A stretch of 64,000 bases of DNA from Gremmenia infestans (lineage: Eukaryota; Ascomycota; Leotiomycetes; Helotiales; Hamatocanthoscyphaceae), in contig JAFEVB010000015.1 of NCBI GenBank assembly GCA_032629725.1, positions 496,001-560,000 of the forward strand. Direction: 5' to 3'. Each line of letters starts with the position of its first letter. Within the stretch, counting starts at the first letter, position 1. The notes under the pieces were generated by a model, which was not told where the DNA came from, ran no database searches, and worked only from the letters and a program-made list of their open reading frames with translations. The position numbers and the translations under genes are program-made. Shown here piece by piece: positions 45,930-59,000 of the stretch.

Positions 45930-48788
45930 TTAGTCATCGACGAATTCTGCCCGTTCCAGCCGCCATTTGCGGGTGCTGATGCCGGTTTCGTGCAAAAAGA
46001 CTAGCAAATGCTGTCGTCCGATTTTCGTCTCAAATAGGCTCTGCATACTAAGCCTAAACGGGACGTTCTGCCGCATTATATGCCTCTCCGCCTTGTATTC
46101 GCTGCACGCTAGTATAAGGTGCTGTGGCGACTCTGGTTGGTTGGTGTTGCATATGCATCGATCCGAGCTAGCGCGTTTGAACCTCTTTAGGTAAGACCCA
46201 AAGTAGCCGTGTTTTAGCTTTAGCTGGAAGAAGGCGCTAGCAGTGGATCTAGCCACTTTGGGAAGCTGGATTCGAGAGTGAATTCGAGGATTGAAAAAAT
46301 CGAAATAGTGGCCTTTGCCGCTAGCTAGAGCGCTAGCCCATGCATGTCGATGCATCTGGTTGATTTTTATACCTATATAGGCATAGCTGGTGTAGGCAGC
46401 TAGGGCGGTCTGGGTGGTCGGTAGTGATTTAGAGCCTGTTTTAGCTAGTCTGTCTGCAGCCTCATTGCCATCAATGTCTTGGTGCCCAGGGACCCACTCT
46501 ATTGCTAGCGTGGATCCATTTTGGGCTACTTTAGCCGCTGCTGCAATAGCCCTAATTTGCTGTGATTGGCCGGGATTATCGGAAGGCCGCGCTAGCCTAT
46601 AAATCGCTGCTTGGTTATCCACATAGACCCTAATATCACGATTTGGACCTAGTCTAGTAGCGTTTTCAAAGGCTAGGGCAATCCCCTCTAGCTCTCCATT
46701 ATAGACAATTTGGTGTGGGCCGATGTTACGAGCTAGGCTAGTGAAGCGTCTAGCGCCACTATACCCCGCTAGTCCCACTCCGATGCCGGTGGAATCTGGC
46801 ATTTGTGACCCGTCAGTATAGTATAACACCCGATTTAGCGATTGCGTCTGTAGCTGGAGGCGGTGTGCTGTGGCGGCCTCCGCTTTAGGCAGTTTAGCGA
46901 TATGCGTAGCCCAGGGCATAGAGCGGTCCCAAGGGGCAAAATAGAAGTGCTAAATAGGTTCGATTTTAGAGCTAAGCAGTGGTGCTATAGTGCTGGCAAT
47001 CCTCTGAAGACCATATTTGGGAGGGGAGCTAAAAGAGCTAGAATCGCTAGAATCGCTAGAATCGCTAGAATCGCTAGCATCGCTAGCATCGCTAGCATCG
47101 CTGATTTGTCGATTAACTGGATGGTCTGGACTTAGCTTAGCTAGGCGGAAGGCGTATTTTCGGGTGGCTGCATCTAGTCGTATTGCGGGCGGTGAGAGGC
47201 TAGCTTCTACCTCCATGGCCTGAATTGGACTAGTGCGAAAAGTCCCTAGGATTTTGCGTAGTGCTAGGTTTTGGAGATGCTGCAAATGCTCTCTAGCATA
47301 TGCTTGGCCCCGCCACCAAATTGGTGATGCATAATCCGATACGCTAGCAATGCATGCTAAATACAGTTGTCTGAAAGCGGTGGGGCTAAGACCTTGTTCG
47401 CTATTGGCTAGCCTAGACATACGTCCAAATGCGGATTTTGCTAGGGCGGTACGGATCGTAATATGCTCTTTAAATCGTAAAAGGGCATTAAAGTGGATAC
47501 CAAGCCATTTAACCGTCTGTTTTAGATGGACTATAGTGCTGTCTGGGAGTATAAGTGACGCTAGCTTAGCGGCTTCGCCAGTGTGGAAGTGAATTAGTTC
47601 TGACTTTTTTGGGTCGAATTGGATTGCACTTTCGCTAGCTAGCTGAAATAGCTCTTTAGCTACTAGCTGTAGGATTTTGACGTTTTTCCTAGGGCTAGTC
47701 GATGCAGTGGAGAGAGTGATATCGTCAGCATAAGAGATGAATTTCACTGCCGGCGACCTAAATAGGCCTCTTATATATATAAGGAAAAGGATAGGCGAAA
47801 TCGGGCTTCCTTGTGGTATTCCGGTCTGTATAGGCTGGTTTTCGTCTGATTGGCCATCGAATAGAAGCTTAAGTGACCGCCCGCTCATAAAAGAGGAGAC
47901 CCACTTTATTACCGAATCGGGAAGTGCTAGGTCCCTAAGCACTATAAGGAGCCTGTTCTTAGATACGTGGTCATATGCGCCTTTCACGTCTAGTAGAAGC
48001 GTAGTAGTAATCTTCTTCTTTTGGCGGTTAGAATAGACATAATCCGCTAGCATAGCGCCTGCGTCAATAGCCGACTTTTTAAGTCGACCACCAATTTGGC
48101 TTGGATGCAGCAGATTTGGAGTGGTTTCCGCTAGATACGCTAGACGCTTAGCTAGGATCCTTTCGCTAACCTTTCCTAAGCAGCTAAGAAGTGAAATAGG
48201 TCGATATGCGCTAGGCTGCTTATAGTCGGGTTTATTGTTTTTGCGTAGTATAATGCAATTCGCTTGGCGCCAGCATTTTAGGTGGTAGCCTGTATTAACT
48301 AGCGTCTCAAAAAGGAGTGAAATCTGGGAAGAGCATGCTGAGTATGCGTGGGTGATAATGGTTTGAGTGATATAGTCGGGGCCAGGACTAGTGGATTTGA
48401 TTTCGCTCGAACAGGCTAGCTTGACTTCCTCTAGAGCTAGTTTAGGCCACTTCCAAGCGCTAGAAGTAGTATAACTAGACCAATTTGGGCTAGGCGTTTC
48501 TGGTGGTGGAGGGAAGAGTGTCTGGCGGAAAAGGTCGCATTTGGCGGTGAATATAGTTGCATATTGGGTGGCAGAAAGCTTTAAATTTGGCACTAGCTCT
48601 GACCGCCTTGGCTTGGTATAAGCTAGGGCTTTGAAAATCGATTTAGAATCCTCTTTTTCCAAAAACTGGTTCCAGTGGTCCTTTTTAGCTGTTTTAATAG
48701 CCTGAAAGTATATATTGCGTGCACTAGTATAGCGTCTGTGTGACTGGTCGGAAAAGGCTCTCATAGAGGCTAGCCTAGCGTGATTCAT
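45930..48788 (-). pseudogene. LINE ORF2: reverse transcriptase, RNase H and zinc-binding tail (one nonsense codon)
   Basis: The frame from 48788 covers the RT domain: AYRPISLLSCLGKVSERILA, LLLDVKGAYDHV, TGIPQGSPISPILF and the YADD active site. A Ser/Asp-rich hinge follows, built of 9 bp repeats. At 46947-46949 a TAG interrupts the frame where the other copy has CAG. After it the RNase H domain is intact: TDGSQ, GELEGIALA, VDNQAA and GHQDIDGNEAAD supply the D-E-D-D acidic residues. A C-x-C..H..C zinc-like motif (RCICNTNQPESPQHLILAC) near the end is typical of the I/Tad1 LINE group. The endonuclease domain is absent through 5' truncation. Confidence 0.88.
47037..47102 (-). repeat. 9 bp tandem repeat in the LINE hinge
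   Basis: Seven or more units of AGCGATGCT/AGCGATTCT (minus strand) encode a Ser-Asp-Ala/Ser run between RT and RNase H. The same array with the same unit order is at 53297-53361 in the other copy. Confidence 0.85.
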
Positions 48789-48925
48789 GCAAAAACTTTT
48801 CCGATTTTCACGAATTCACCTATAACTTTTGAACCACCCAACCAAATCGCTCGATCGCGCCAGCATTCTCACCGCCTTGATCTCAGCTTTCATCTGATAC
48901 TGCTTTCGTAGCAATCGGACGGAAA

Positions 48926-50533
48926 ATGAGTGAAAGCGGTGCATCCGAAGGGTTTTTGACCCCTTTAGCCGCTCAACCACCACCCTCCTCACCACCACAA
49001 CTTCCCCGACACCGGCATGCAGCGGCAGAAAACGTCGATATAGTGATGGGCGCTAGCAATAATGCCTCTTATAGCACCGACGACCTAGCAGCGCCTGCAG
49101 AGTGGGATGCAGCCTGGCCTAGAGCTACACCTATACCCGCAGCTGCATATGCGTACGTGTCGCCTTCCGCAGAGCCGCATGCGGCTCAGCCGTATATTGC
49201 CGGCCCACACCGCTCCCAAAACGCCCAATCCAGCCTCTCCAACCCATTTACCCTCAAATACCAAACGCAGACCAGCTACACCGCTTCTAAATCCGGCTAA
49301 AAACCCCCGATTTACTATCGAATCACCCTCAAATAAGGCTATAGCTAAGGCACGTGACCTTCTAGTTAAGGCTGCAGCTGCCGAACCAGACCGCCCTAAA
49401 CAAGACCAAATCCTTGATTTAATCGAGATCTTCCGCGAATATCTTGAAAAAGGCTCTATTAAAAAGGTTTCTGCCATTTTAGCCAATGAGATCACGCATA
49501 TAGAATCCGCTAGCCAAAAGCTAGAGGCCACCGCCCGGCAAATAACCGCTAAATCGATTGCAAACCCGAAAACTGACCTAAAAAGGCCTAGTACTGCCGC
49601 TCCGGACCGCCAAAACGGGCCGAAAAACGCTATACAGCCGAAAACCACCAAGGAGCCTCTACACCCGCCAAACCAGTCATATGCAGCCGCAGCAGAGAGC
49701 GCTAACCCCGATTCGGACTGGATTTTAGTCAATTCGGCTAAAAAACCACACCCACCGCCTAAACCAGCCGCTAAGAAGCCGATGACCAGCCGTAGACTTA
49801 TCCTAATTAAGGATCCAATGGTCTAAAACGACGATTTTTAGCCTCTCACCGCCCGCAACGACTTTAATACCGCCTTTGCTAGCAAGGAGTTAAAGACCTA
49901 GTTATACTCTCTGTTTCCAAGTCCCATACAGTCAAATCTAGTGGTTACTACCACAGAGGCCTATTCATCCGACTTTCTACTAGCTAAAAGCGACGTCTGG
50001 ACCCACATTCTGCCCGGCTATACCGCCCTAGAAGGATGTGGAATGGCATAAAATCGTGGCCCACGGGATCCCCACTAGCGTATTTTAACCGCCCAGACGG
50101 GATGGACCTTATAAAGGACGAAATACGGACTTTTAATAAGGGTCTAACCCCTTTAGGCAACCCATACTGGATTTCATCGGCTGAAAAGCGGTCTAAACAG
50201 CCGCTGGATCTGTTGCAATCGCATTTGCTACGTCTAGAAGAGGCTAGTGCTGCTATCCGAAATAGGCTATATATAGCTGGCATTTCAGTGCGGTGTGAAA
50301 AACACTATACAACGCGCCCGACCGCCCAGTGTATTAGGTGCCAGCGCTATGGCCACTTATCACACTACTGCCATAGAGAGGCTAGGTGCCAGCTATGCAG
50401 CGAACCACATCAGACGAAACAGCACATATGCACTATATGCAATGCGAAGACTAGCTGTGCCCACCTTATCCCAAAATGCGCTAATTGCGGGGGTCCACAT
50501 GCGGCTAGTTCAGCTGCATGCGAAGTGTATTAA
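48926..50533 (+). pseudogene. LINE ORF1, gag-like with three CCHC zinc knuckles, broken
   Basis: The ATG at 48926 opens a Pro/Ala-rich N-terminus. The frame shifts by one base near 49290, continues with a helical region (LLVKAAAAEPDRPKQDQILD), meets TAA at 49824-49826 and TAG at 49899-49901, and shifts again at about 50030-50090. The C-terminal part holds three CCHC-type knuckles, CIRCQRYGHLSHYC, CQLCSEPHQTKQHIC and CANCGGPHAASSAAC, the nucleic-acid-binding signature of LINE ORF1 proteins in this clade. The role is RNA packaging and chaperoning during retrotransposition. This copy cannot make an intact product. Confidence 0.8.
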
Positions 50534-50583
50534 AGCATCCAATCAAAGGCTCCCGCATCCTCTCTATAATAGGCGCTAGCACT

Positions 50584-53500
50584 AAAATCCTCCAAGTGAA
50601 TTTAAATTCAGCCGCCTATAATACAGAATCCGCTCTACAAGTGGCAATTGAGCTAGATGTTAATATTATACTAGTTTAAGAGCCTTATATTATCACTAAA
50701 GATTCGGGTGAAATACGATCCATTTCACACTCCTTATTCACTCAACTCTTCCCGAATAGGCCTAGCCTAGACTTCACACCACGCACAATGGCATATATTG
50801 CCAGGTCTTACCGCCCTAGAGTTGCCCTAGCCTCCGAATCGCCATACGATTCCGACTTCCAAGTGCTAGATATTATAGACCAAGACCATGCAATTAAGGT
50901 TTATAATATTTATAACGAAAAGCACCAATTACCTGATTCGGATACCCGTACGCTAGCGCGGTGCTTATGGCAGCTTATACCGCCTCTCGATTCGGTATTT
51001 TGCGGGGACTTTAATGCCCATAACCCTTGGTGGGACCCACTTTACGAGGCACGCGATATAGAGGGTATTGCGCTAGCAGACTGGATCGACTACCACGATT
51101 TAGCCCTCCTAAATACCCCTGGTATTGGCACCTTCCACCGCCCTCATATGGCTAGACCCACAAATATCGACCTCACACTAGCCCATCGCTCTATAGCCAA
51201 TCACATTCAAGACTGGGCTGTAGTAGAGGATATAGGCTCTGACCATTTAGGCATAGTCTTTACTATCCAAGGGTCCCGAATAGGCTTAGCCGATCCACAG
51301 ACCACCCGATTCGATACAAAACGCGCTAACTGGACCAAATTTGGTGAAACACTATTCTGCCAGCTGTCACCGCTCCAGGATTCACTGCATCGGCTAAGCT
51401 ATAGCTTAAGTCACAACTATAGCTTAAGAAGCTTAGAACAAATCGATGCAAAAAGAAGCTATAAAGTAGCTTTGGACCAGCTAGACGATATGGCAGAACG
51501 CTATACTAGCGCTATTTTGTGCGCCGCACATGATTCCATACCCCAAATCCGGTTAGCGCCAAATGCCAAGCCGTGGTGGAACGATTCACTTAAAACACTC
51601 CGCCGAAACATGAATCACGCTAGGCTAGCCTCTATGAGAGCCTTTTCCGACCAGTCACACAGACGCTATACTAGTGCACGCAATATATACTTTCAGGCTA
51701 TTAAAACAGCTAAAAAGGACCACTGGAACCAGTTTTTGGAAAAAGAGGATTCTAAATCGATTTTTAAAGCCCTAGCTTATACCAAGCCAAGGCGGTCAGA
51801 GCTAGTGCCAAATTTAAAGCTTTCTGCCACCTAATATGCAACTACATTCACCGCCAAATGCGACCTTTTCCGCCAGACACTCTTCCCTCCACCACCAGAA
51901 ACGCCTAGCCCAAATTGGTCTAGTTATACTACTTCTAGCGCTTGGAAGTGGCCTAAACTAGCTCCAGAGGAAGTCAAGCTAGCCTGTTCGAGCGAAATCA
52001 AATCCACTAGTCCTGGCCCCGACTATATCACTCAAACCATTATCACCCACGCATACTCAGCATGCTCTTCCCAGATTTCACTCCTTTTTGAGACGCTAGT
52101 TAATACAGGCTACCACCTAAAATGCTGGCGCCAAGCGAATTGCATTATACTACGCAAAAACAATAAACCCGACTATAAGCAGCCTAGCGCATATCGACCT
52201 ATTTCACTTCTTAGCTGCTTAGGAAAGGTTAGCGAAAGGATCCTAGCTAAGCGTCTAGCGTATCTAGCGGAAACCACTCCAAATCTGCTGCATCCAAGCC
52301 AAATTGGTGGTCGACTTAAAAAGTCGGCTATTGACGCAGGCGCTATGCTAGCGGATTATGTCTATTCTAACCGCCAAAAGAAGAAGATTACTACTACGCT
52401 TCTACTAGACGTGAAAGGCGCATATGACCACGTATCTAAGAACAGGCTCCTTATAGTGCTTAGGGACCTAGCACTTCCCGATTCGGTAATAAAGTGGGTC
52501 TCCTCTTTTATGAGCGGGCGGTCACTTAAGCTTCTATTCGATGGCTAATCAGACGAAAACCAGCCTATACAGACCGGAATACCACAAGGAAGCCCGATTT
52601 CGCCTATCCTTTTCCTTATATATATAAGAGGCCTATTTAGGTCGCCGGCAGTGAAATTCATCTCTTATGCTGACGATATCACTCTCTCCACTGCATCGAC
52701 TAGCCCTAGGAAAAACGTCAAAATCCTACAGCTAGTAGCTAAAGAGCTATTTCAGCTAGCTAGCGAAAGTGCAATCCAATTCGACCCAAAAAAGTCAGAA
52801 CTAATTCACTTCCACACTGGCGAAGCCGCTAAGCTAGCGTCACTTATACTCCTAGACAGCACTATAGTCCATCTAAAACAGACGGTTAAATGGCTTGGTA
52901 TCCACTTTAATGCCCTTTTACGATTTAAAGAGCATATTACGATCCGTACCGCCCTAGCAAAATCCGCATTTGGACGTATGTCTAGGCTAGCCAATAGCGA
53001 ACAAGGTCTTAGCCCCACCGCTTTCAGACAACTGTATTTAGCATGCATTGCTAGCGTATCGGATTATGCATCACTAATTTGGTGGCGGGGCCAAGCATAT
53101 GCTAGAGAGCATTTGCAGCATCTCTAAAACCTAGCACTACGCAAAATCCTAGGGACTTTTCGCACTAGTCCAATTCAGGCCATGGAGGTAGAAGCTAGCC
53201 TCTCACCGCCCGCAATACGACTAGATGCAGCCACCCGAAAATACGCCTTCCGCCTAGCTAAGCTAAGTCCAGACCATCTAGTTAATCGACAAATCAGCGA
53301 TGCTAGCGATGCTAGCGATGCTAGCGATTCTAGCGATTCTAGCGATTCTAGCGATTCTAGCTCTTTTAGCTCCCCTCCCTAAATATGGTCTTTAGAGGAT
53401 TGCCAGCACTATAGCACCACTGCTTAGCTCTAAAATCGAACCTATTCAGCACTTCTATTTTGCCCCTTGGGACCGCTCTATGCCCTGGGCTACGCACATC

Positions 53501-54469
53501 GCTAAACTGCCTAAAGCGGAGGCCGCCACAGCACACCGCCTCCAGCTACAGACGCAATCGCTAAATCGGGTGTTATACTATACTGACGGGTCACAAATGC
53601 CAGACTCCACCGGCATCGGAGTGGGACTAGCGGGGTATAGTGGCGCTAGACGCTTCACTAGCCTAGCTCGTAACATCGGCCCACACTAAATTGTCTATAA
53701 TAGAGAGCTAGAGGGGATTGCCCTAGCCTTTGAAAACGCTACTAGACTAGGTCCAAATCGTGATATTAGGGTCTATATGGATAACCAAGCAGCGATTTAT
53801 AGGCTAGCGCGGCCTTCCGATAATCCCGGCCAATCACAGCAAATTAGGGCTATTGCAGCAGCGGCTAAAGTAGCCCAAAATGGATCCACGCTAGCAATAG
53901 AGTGGGTCCCTGGGCACCAAGACATTGATGGCAATAAGGCTGCAGACAGACTAGCTAAAACAGGCTCTAAATCACTACCGACCACCCAGACCGCCCTAGC
54001 TGCCTACACCAGCTATGCCTATATAGGTATAAAAATCAACCAGATGCATCGACATGCATGGGCTAGCGCTCTAGCTAGCGGCAAAGGCTACTATTTCGAT
54101 TTTTTCAATCCTCGAATTCACTCTCGAATCCAGCTTCCCAAAGTGGCTAGATCCACTGCTAGCGCCTTCTTCCAGCTAAAGCTAAAACACGGCTACTTTG
54201 GGTCTTACCTAAAGAGGTTCAAACGCGCTAGCTCGGATCGATGCATATGCAACACCAACCAACCAGAGTCGCCACAGCACCTTATACTAGCGTGCAGCGA
54301 ATACAAGGCGGAGAGGCATATAATGCGGCAGAACGTCCCGTTTAGGCTTAGTATGCAGAGCCTATTTGAGACGAAAATCGGACGACAGCATTTGCTAGTC
54401 TTTTTGCACGAAACCGGCATCAGCACCCGCAAATGGCGGCTGGAACGGGCAGAATTCGTCGATGACTAA
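50584..54469 (+). pseudogene. LINE ORF2: endonuclease, reverse transcriptase, RNase H; broken by nonsense codons
   Basis: The AP-endonuclease-like domain (VNLNSAAYNTESALQVAIEL; FCGDFNAHNPWWD; GSDHLGI) is followed by RT (SAYRPISLL, FDG/TGIPQGSP, YADD), the Ser/Asp hinge, RNase H and the C-x-C..H..C tail. Stops at 50677-50679, 51832-51834, 52546-52548, 53125-53127 and 53687-53689 are all TAA. For the last four the minus copy has CAA, so each is a CpA-to-TpA transition. A one-base insertion follows the hinge (about 53380). Two RNase H positions are also changed by G-to-A (GELEG to RELEG; GNEAAD to GNKAAD). ORF2 begins shortly after ORF1; I cannot tell which codon starts it. Confidence 0.85.
53297..53361 (+). 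repeat. 9 bp tandem repeat in the LINE hinge (second copy)
   Basis: Same unit order as in the minus-strand copy; encodes Ser-Asp-Ala then Ser-Asp-Ser triplets. Confidence 0.85.
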
Positions 54470-54877
54470 GCATTTATTACTATATATGACTTAGAAGCTA
54501 TTTTGCCCACATCCACCGCTAAAAACCATCGATTTTAGCTAACTTTGGCTAAGAAGTTAAAAGAGTGCAATTGCAGCTTAAGGCTAAGCTATGCTAGCTG
54601 ACCGCCTTTGCATTCTGCCACCTTTTAACCACTTTGCGACCACTTTTCCTTCGTTTATATAACTACTTTTAGGGCCCTAGAGGGGATTTTGCTATGGCGT
54701 TTTTTATTTTATGGACCTAGTCCGCATTAGGCTTAGTGCCTCAGATTCCAACCGGAAGCATATTGACCTATCTTTTGTATTTACCACTCGACCGCGCTAG
54801 CACTAGGCTAGCGCCGTCCTACATAGTCTTAGACTCACACAGGACGTAAATGGAATAATAATAATAATAATAATAAT

Positions 54878-54922
54878 AGTATAACACCCGATTTAGCAAT
54901 TGCGCCTATAGCTAGAAGCGGG
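54878..54922 (-). mobile_element. 45 bp remnant of an older LINE copy
   Basis: GTATAACACCCGATTTAGCA and the bases after it match the RNase H part of the LINE at about 46818-46862 (minus sense), with several G-to-A/C-to-T differences. It lies directly after the AAT tail of the full-length copy and ends at the copia LTR, so an older, more damaged LINE was present before copia inserted. Confidence 0.65.
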
Positions 54923-55100
54923 TTAATATATAATTACTTCTACTATACTATATAGTAGACTTAATTCTAGTATTCTAGTTAATAATATATACTATTTATA
55001 ATAGTATTATAGATATAAAAAGGTAATACCTTTTTATTAACTAAGCTATATAAAATTATATAACTAGAAAGGTTAGAATTCTAAACTATTATTCTAATAT
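54923..55100 (-). repeat. Copia LTR, left (3')
   Basis: TTAATATATAATTACTTCTA onward for 178 bp, about 90 percent identical by eye to 61661-61838. It includes the shared block AGGTAATACCTTTTTATTAA. Confidence 0.78.
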
Positions 55101-55479
55101 AAATAGTTCTCTCTTTATAGCTAAATTTCCTTCTACTAATAATATTATACTATTACTACTATAATTTATAATCTCTCTAATCTATAATTACTACTATAAT
55201 ATAGATTCTACTTCTTAAAATATATATATTAATATTAATATATAATATAAAATAAATATATATATTAATATAGTTTATTAATATAGCTAAAAAATATAGC
55301 TAAAGATCTAATAGACTAATTAGATTATATTAAATATATAAAAACTAATAAGTATAATTAATAAGAACTATATTTTAGATCGCTTTAATTTATATATCTG
55401 AATCGCTTAAAAATCCTCTATAGTATAAGCTAAATTTAATTTAATATACTAGCTCTAAATTTTACTTTATATATTCTTC

Positions 55480-56005
55480 TACTTTAATTATAAAGCTATT
55501 TATATTAATAAGAGTTTCTAATAACTTATTAGAATTTGCTTTTATTATTATATCTACTAGATTATTCTTTCTATTAATCTACTAAATCTTATATAGCTTA
55601 TATTCTTTATAAGTTTCTTATAATTCTATAATATTAATTATTAGTTATTTCTTTTTTATTATCTCTAGTTTTATAAGATATTTATAAAAAGAGAAAAAGT
55701 CTATATAGATAACTATTTTAATTAAAAGTATTTTTAGTTTTTAAGTAATTTACTTAAAAGTTAAATTTATAATAATTTCTATATCTATCTTTATAACTAT
55801 ACTATAGATTTTAAAAGCTAGACTATTTCTTATTACTTTTTTACTTTTTATAAAGCTTTAATAGATAATATTTCTAGTAATAATAAACTTATCTTTTATT
55901 TTATTTAGCTTCTTATTTACTAGTATAATTATATATTCTAACTAGAAACTTAAATCTTTATTATTAGCTAGTAATCTATCTATAAAAATAAATAGTTAAG
56001 CTATA
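55480..56005 (-). pseudogene. Copia pol remnant (RNase H)
   Basis: Minus-strand reading shows the ANNKDLS block, the KDKFIIT segment and the RNase H tail described for the whole element, interrupted by many TAA/TAG codons created by CpA-to-TpA change. Confidence 0.7.
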
Positions 56006-59000
56006 GATAGTTTAAAAAAGATATAATATAGGCCTCTCTTTAGATTATTTATCTACTATTTAACTTACTTATTTAGATCTATAACTTTACTTTAATTTAG
56101 ATTTTAGTATTATATTAAAATTAATAGATTAAATATAGCTTTAGGCTAATAGATTAATATAATATAAACTTTTTAAATATATTATTATATATATTTATAT
56201 TAATAATTCTTCTTCTTATTATTAACTATTACTAGCTTTTTATCTTATTACTTTTATTAAAGTATAAGATTCTTATCTTTTACTATTAAGATATATTTAT
56301 TAGAAATAAAAGAATAATTTACTATTAGTTTTTTCTTAGGTTTTACTTTTAGCTTTATTTTCTTAAGCTTATTATCTTCTAATTTAGTAAACTTCTTATT
56401 ATATAGAATAAAAGTATTATTTATTTATATATTTATAATTTCTACTTTTTAATTATTTTTAATAATTAAAAAGTAAGAGTTATAAATAGATATTTATATC
56501 TTTAGCTTCTTTTTATAATATTAAAAGTAGATAATAAACTAGTAGGTTTCTAATTTAGCTACTTTATATAAAAGCTTTACTACTATTATAATAGTATCTT
56601 TTAGATATAGATATATAATCTATTTTAGTAATAATACTAAAATTATATATAATAGTTTAGATTATAATTATAGATATACTTAAGTAATATTATAGAGCTA
56701 TAATATAAATTTATCCTTTATTAAAAATAGTAAAGATACTATAACTAGAATTATATATTATCTAGCTTATTAAATTATAAGTAATTATATTAGAATAAAT
56801 TTCTTTCTTTTATTATTATAATCTATAATTATAAGTCTAGATTTCTTATAAGGTTTATCTATTACTTTTTTTTTAATTTTATTAATTATATAAAAGTAGA
56901 AAATATAAATCTTTTTATACTTTTTTTTATTATACTTTTTAAAATAGAAAATATCTTAACTAATTAGACTATTAATCTTAGCTATATCTATTTTTTAAAA
57001 TAGTTTTTCTAGTATATTAATAATCCTCTTTTAGTATAGTTTAAGTAAAAGTTTATAATTACTTTTTTTCTTTTATATTATAAAAACTATTATAATCTCT
57101 TTCTCTTTTTTAATCTTAGTAATATATAGTATTTTTATATCTATATCTTATAGAATATAATAATATACTAGAGACTCTATTAGTTATTTATTTCTAGATC
57201 TCTTTAGTTTATCTTTTCTATACTTTTAAATTAAAATAGTTTACTATTATTATAATAGTATTATTAGTTCCCTATTTTTATTACTTTCTAGTACTAGAAT
57301 TAATAGCTCTTATAATAGTTATAGTTTCTAGTTTTTCTCTATTATTAGAATAAGATTAATACTAATTTTATAATCTAGCTTCTTATTTTACTTATTAGTT
57401 AAAAAAAAGTAAATAACTATAGATCTAAATATTATAGAACTACTAGATAGCTCTATAATATATATTATATCTTCTATTAAAATAAGCTTATAAAGTCCTT
57501 TCTATTCTTTATCTTTCTAATATATTCTAATATTTAATTATAAAAAGAGAGCTTAAATTTTAGTTATATTTAGGCTATTTCTTATTACTAGTATATCTTA
57601 AATTTGCCTTTTAGTATATAGTTACTATATATTTTATATATTACTTTCTAAATAGCTTTAGCTTATATTACTATATCTAGAGATAGTAGTAAATCTTCTA
57701 TAATTCTTAAATAGGCTCTAAAAACTAATAGAGTAGATACTAGACTATCTAAGCTAGCTAAGTTATTAACTGCTTTTACTACTATTTATAAAATATTTTT
57801 AAAGTCTAGTATATCTTTTAAATTAGCTACTAGGATTTTATATACTTATTATAAAAAAGTATAGTATCTTTCTATCTTTCTAACTAAATTATAAGCTTTT
57901 ATAAGTATCTTTTTAATCTAAATTACTAATAATTATATATGCTTTTAAAACTCTATTAAAGTAAAATTCTTTCTAGTATTATAAACTATAAAGTCTAGTA
58001 GTTCTTAATATATATTAATCCAGCACTTTTTAAAAGTATTAAAAGTATATTTTACTAATATATTATATAAGAAATAGGCTGCTTAGAAGCTAGTAGCTTA
58101 ATTAATAACTTAAAAAACTAGTCTTAAATTAATCTATAGTATATCTATAATAACTTTAAAGTTAAAGTTCTTTTTATTATAGATTATAAACTTTAATTAT
58201 TCTAGAGCTTTCTAATATAGCTAGTATTACTTATAAAAATTTATTAGTTTATAAATAATATTAGTATTTATCTTATAGTCTGCTTTTACTAGTAGTCTAG
58301 CTAGCTTTTATATTAAAGAATAACTAAATTATTAATAAACCTATCTTAGCTCTTATTCTATTAGATAATAATAAGCTAGCGCCTATTTAAAACTATTAAT
58401 TAGTATCTAAAAATAACTCTATTTTTAAATAATAGAGACCTTTTTTATACTTTAAATTAGTATATTTTCTAGATTATTTAGTTTAATCTTTATCTTATTT
58501 ATATCTTAAATATATTATAAAAAAGAGATATTTATAAAAACTATATAAAAGGTAATTAGTCTAATTAGTATAGATATTAAAATTATACCTTTTAATAAAA
58601 TAAAGCTTTTTTTAAACTAAATTATATACTTTTTAATATATTTATTAATTTATATATCTAGAAATAGCTTCTATAAAGTATTAACTTATACCTCTTCTAC
58701 TATTAATATACCTACAGCTCTACTATTAGATATAATATTCTAAAATCGCTCTTTTAAATATCTATTTTTAAAAGTAAATATATTATATAAGAATTTAAAT
58801 AGTGCCTTTAGTACTTAATAAGGATTTAGCGCTAATATCTTCTCTATAAAAGAAATTTCCTCTTTTACTATTTATTTATTTAATTTATATACTTTAGAAA
58901 GGTTTTTATATATAAATAAATTAGTTTATATAAATATATAATTAGCTAATTAGTTAGCTAATATAGCTATTATATCTTTACTATTTACTTTACTAAATCC

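Larger units (their letters stand above)
45523..48789 (-). mobile_element. LINE retrotransposon, 5'-truncated copy (Tad1/I-like, with RNase H)
   Basis: 3' end with ATT tail at about 45523; 5' end truncated inside ORF2 at 48789. Sequence identity with the plus-strand copy (from about 51609 to 54877) is near complete. Together with that copy it forms a large inverted repeat with about 3.27 kb arms. Confidence 0.88.
48790..54877 (+). mobile_element. LINE retrotransposon, full-length copy (Tad1/I-like)
   Basis: About 6.1 kb: a 5' untranslated segment (48790-48925), ORF1 (gag-like), ORF2 (endonuclease, RT, RNase H), a 3' untranslated region with two hairpins, and an AAT microsatellite tail (54854-54877). 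GC content is normal, in strong contrast to the neighbouring gypsy and copia relics. Damage is limited to scattered CAA-to-TAA changes and a few indels. Confidence 0.88.

Noticed and set aside
46863..47135. Plus-strand frame with Arg-Ile-Ala repeats
   Set aside because: Antisense reading of the 9 bp repeat in the LINE hinge.
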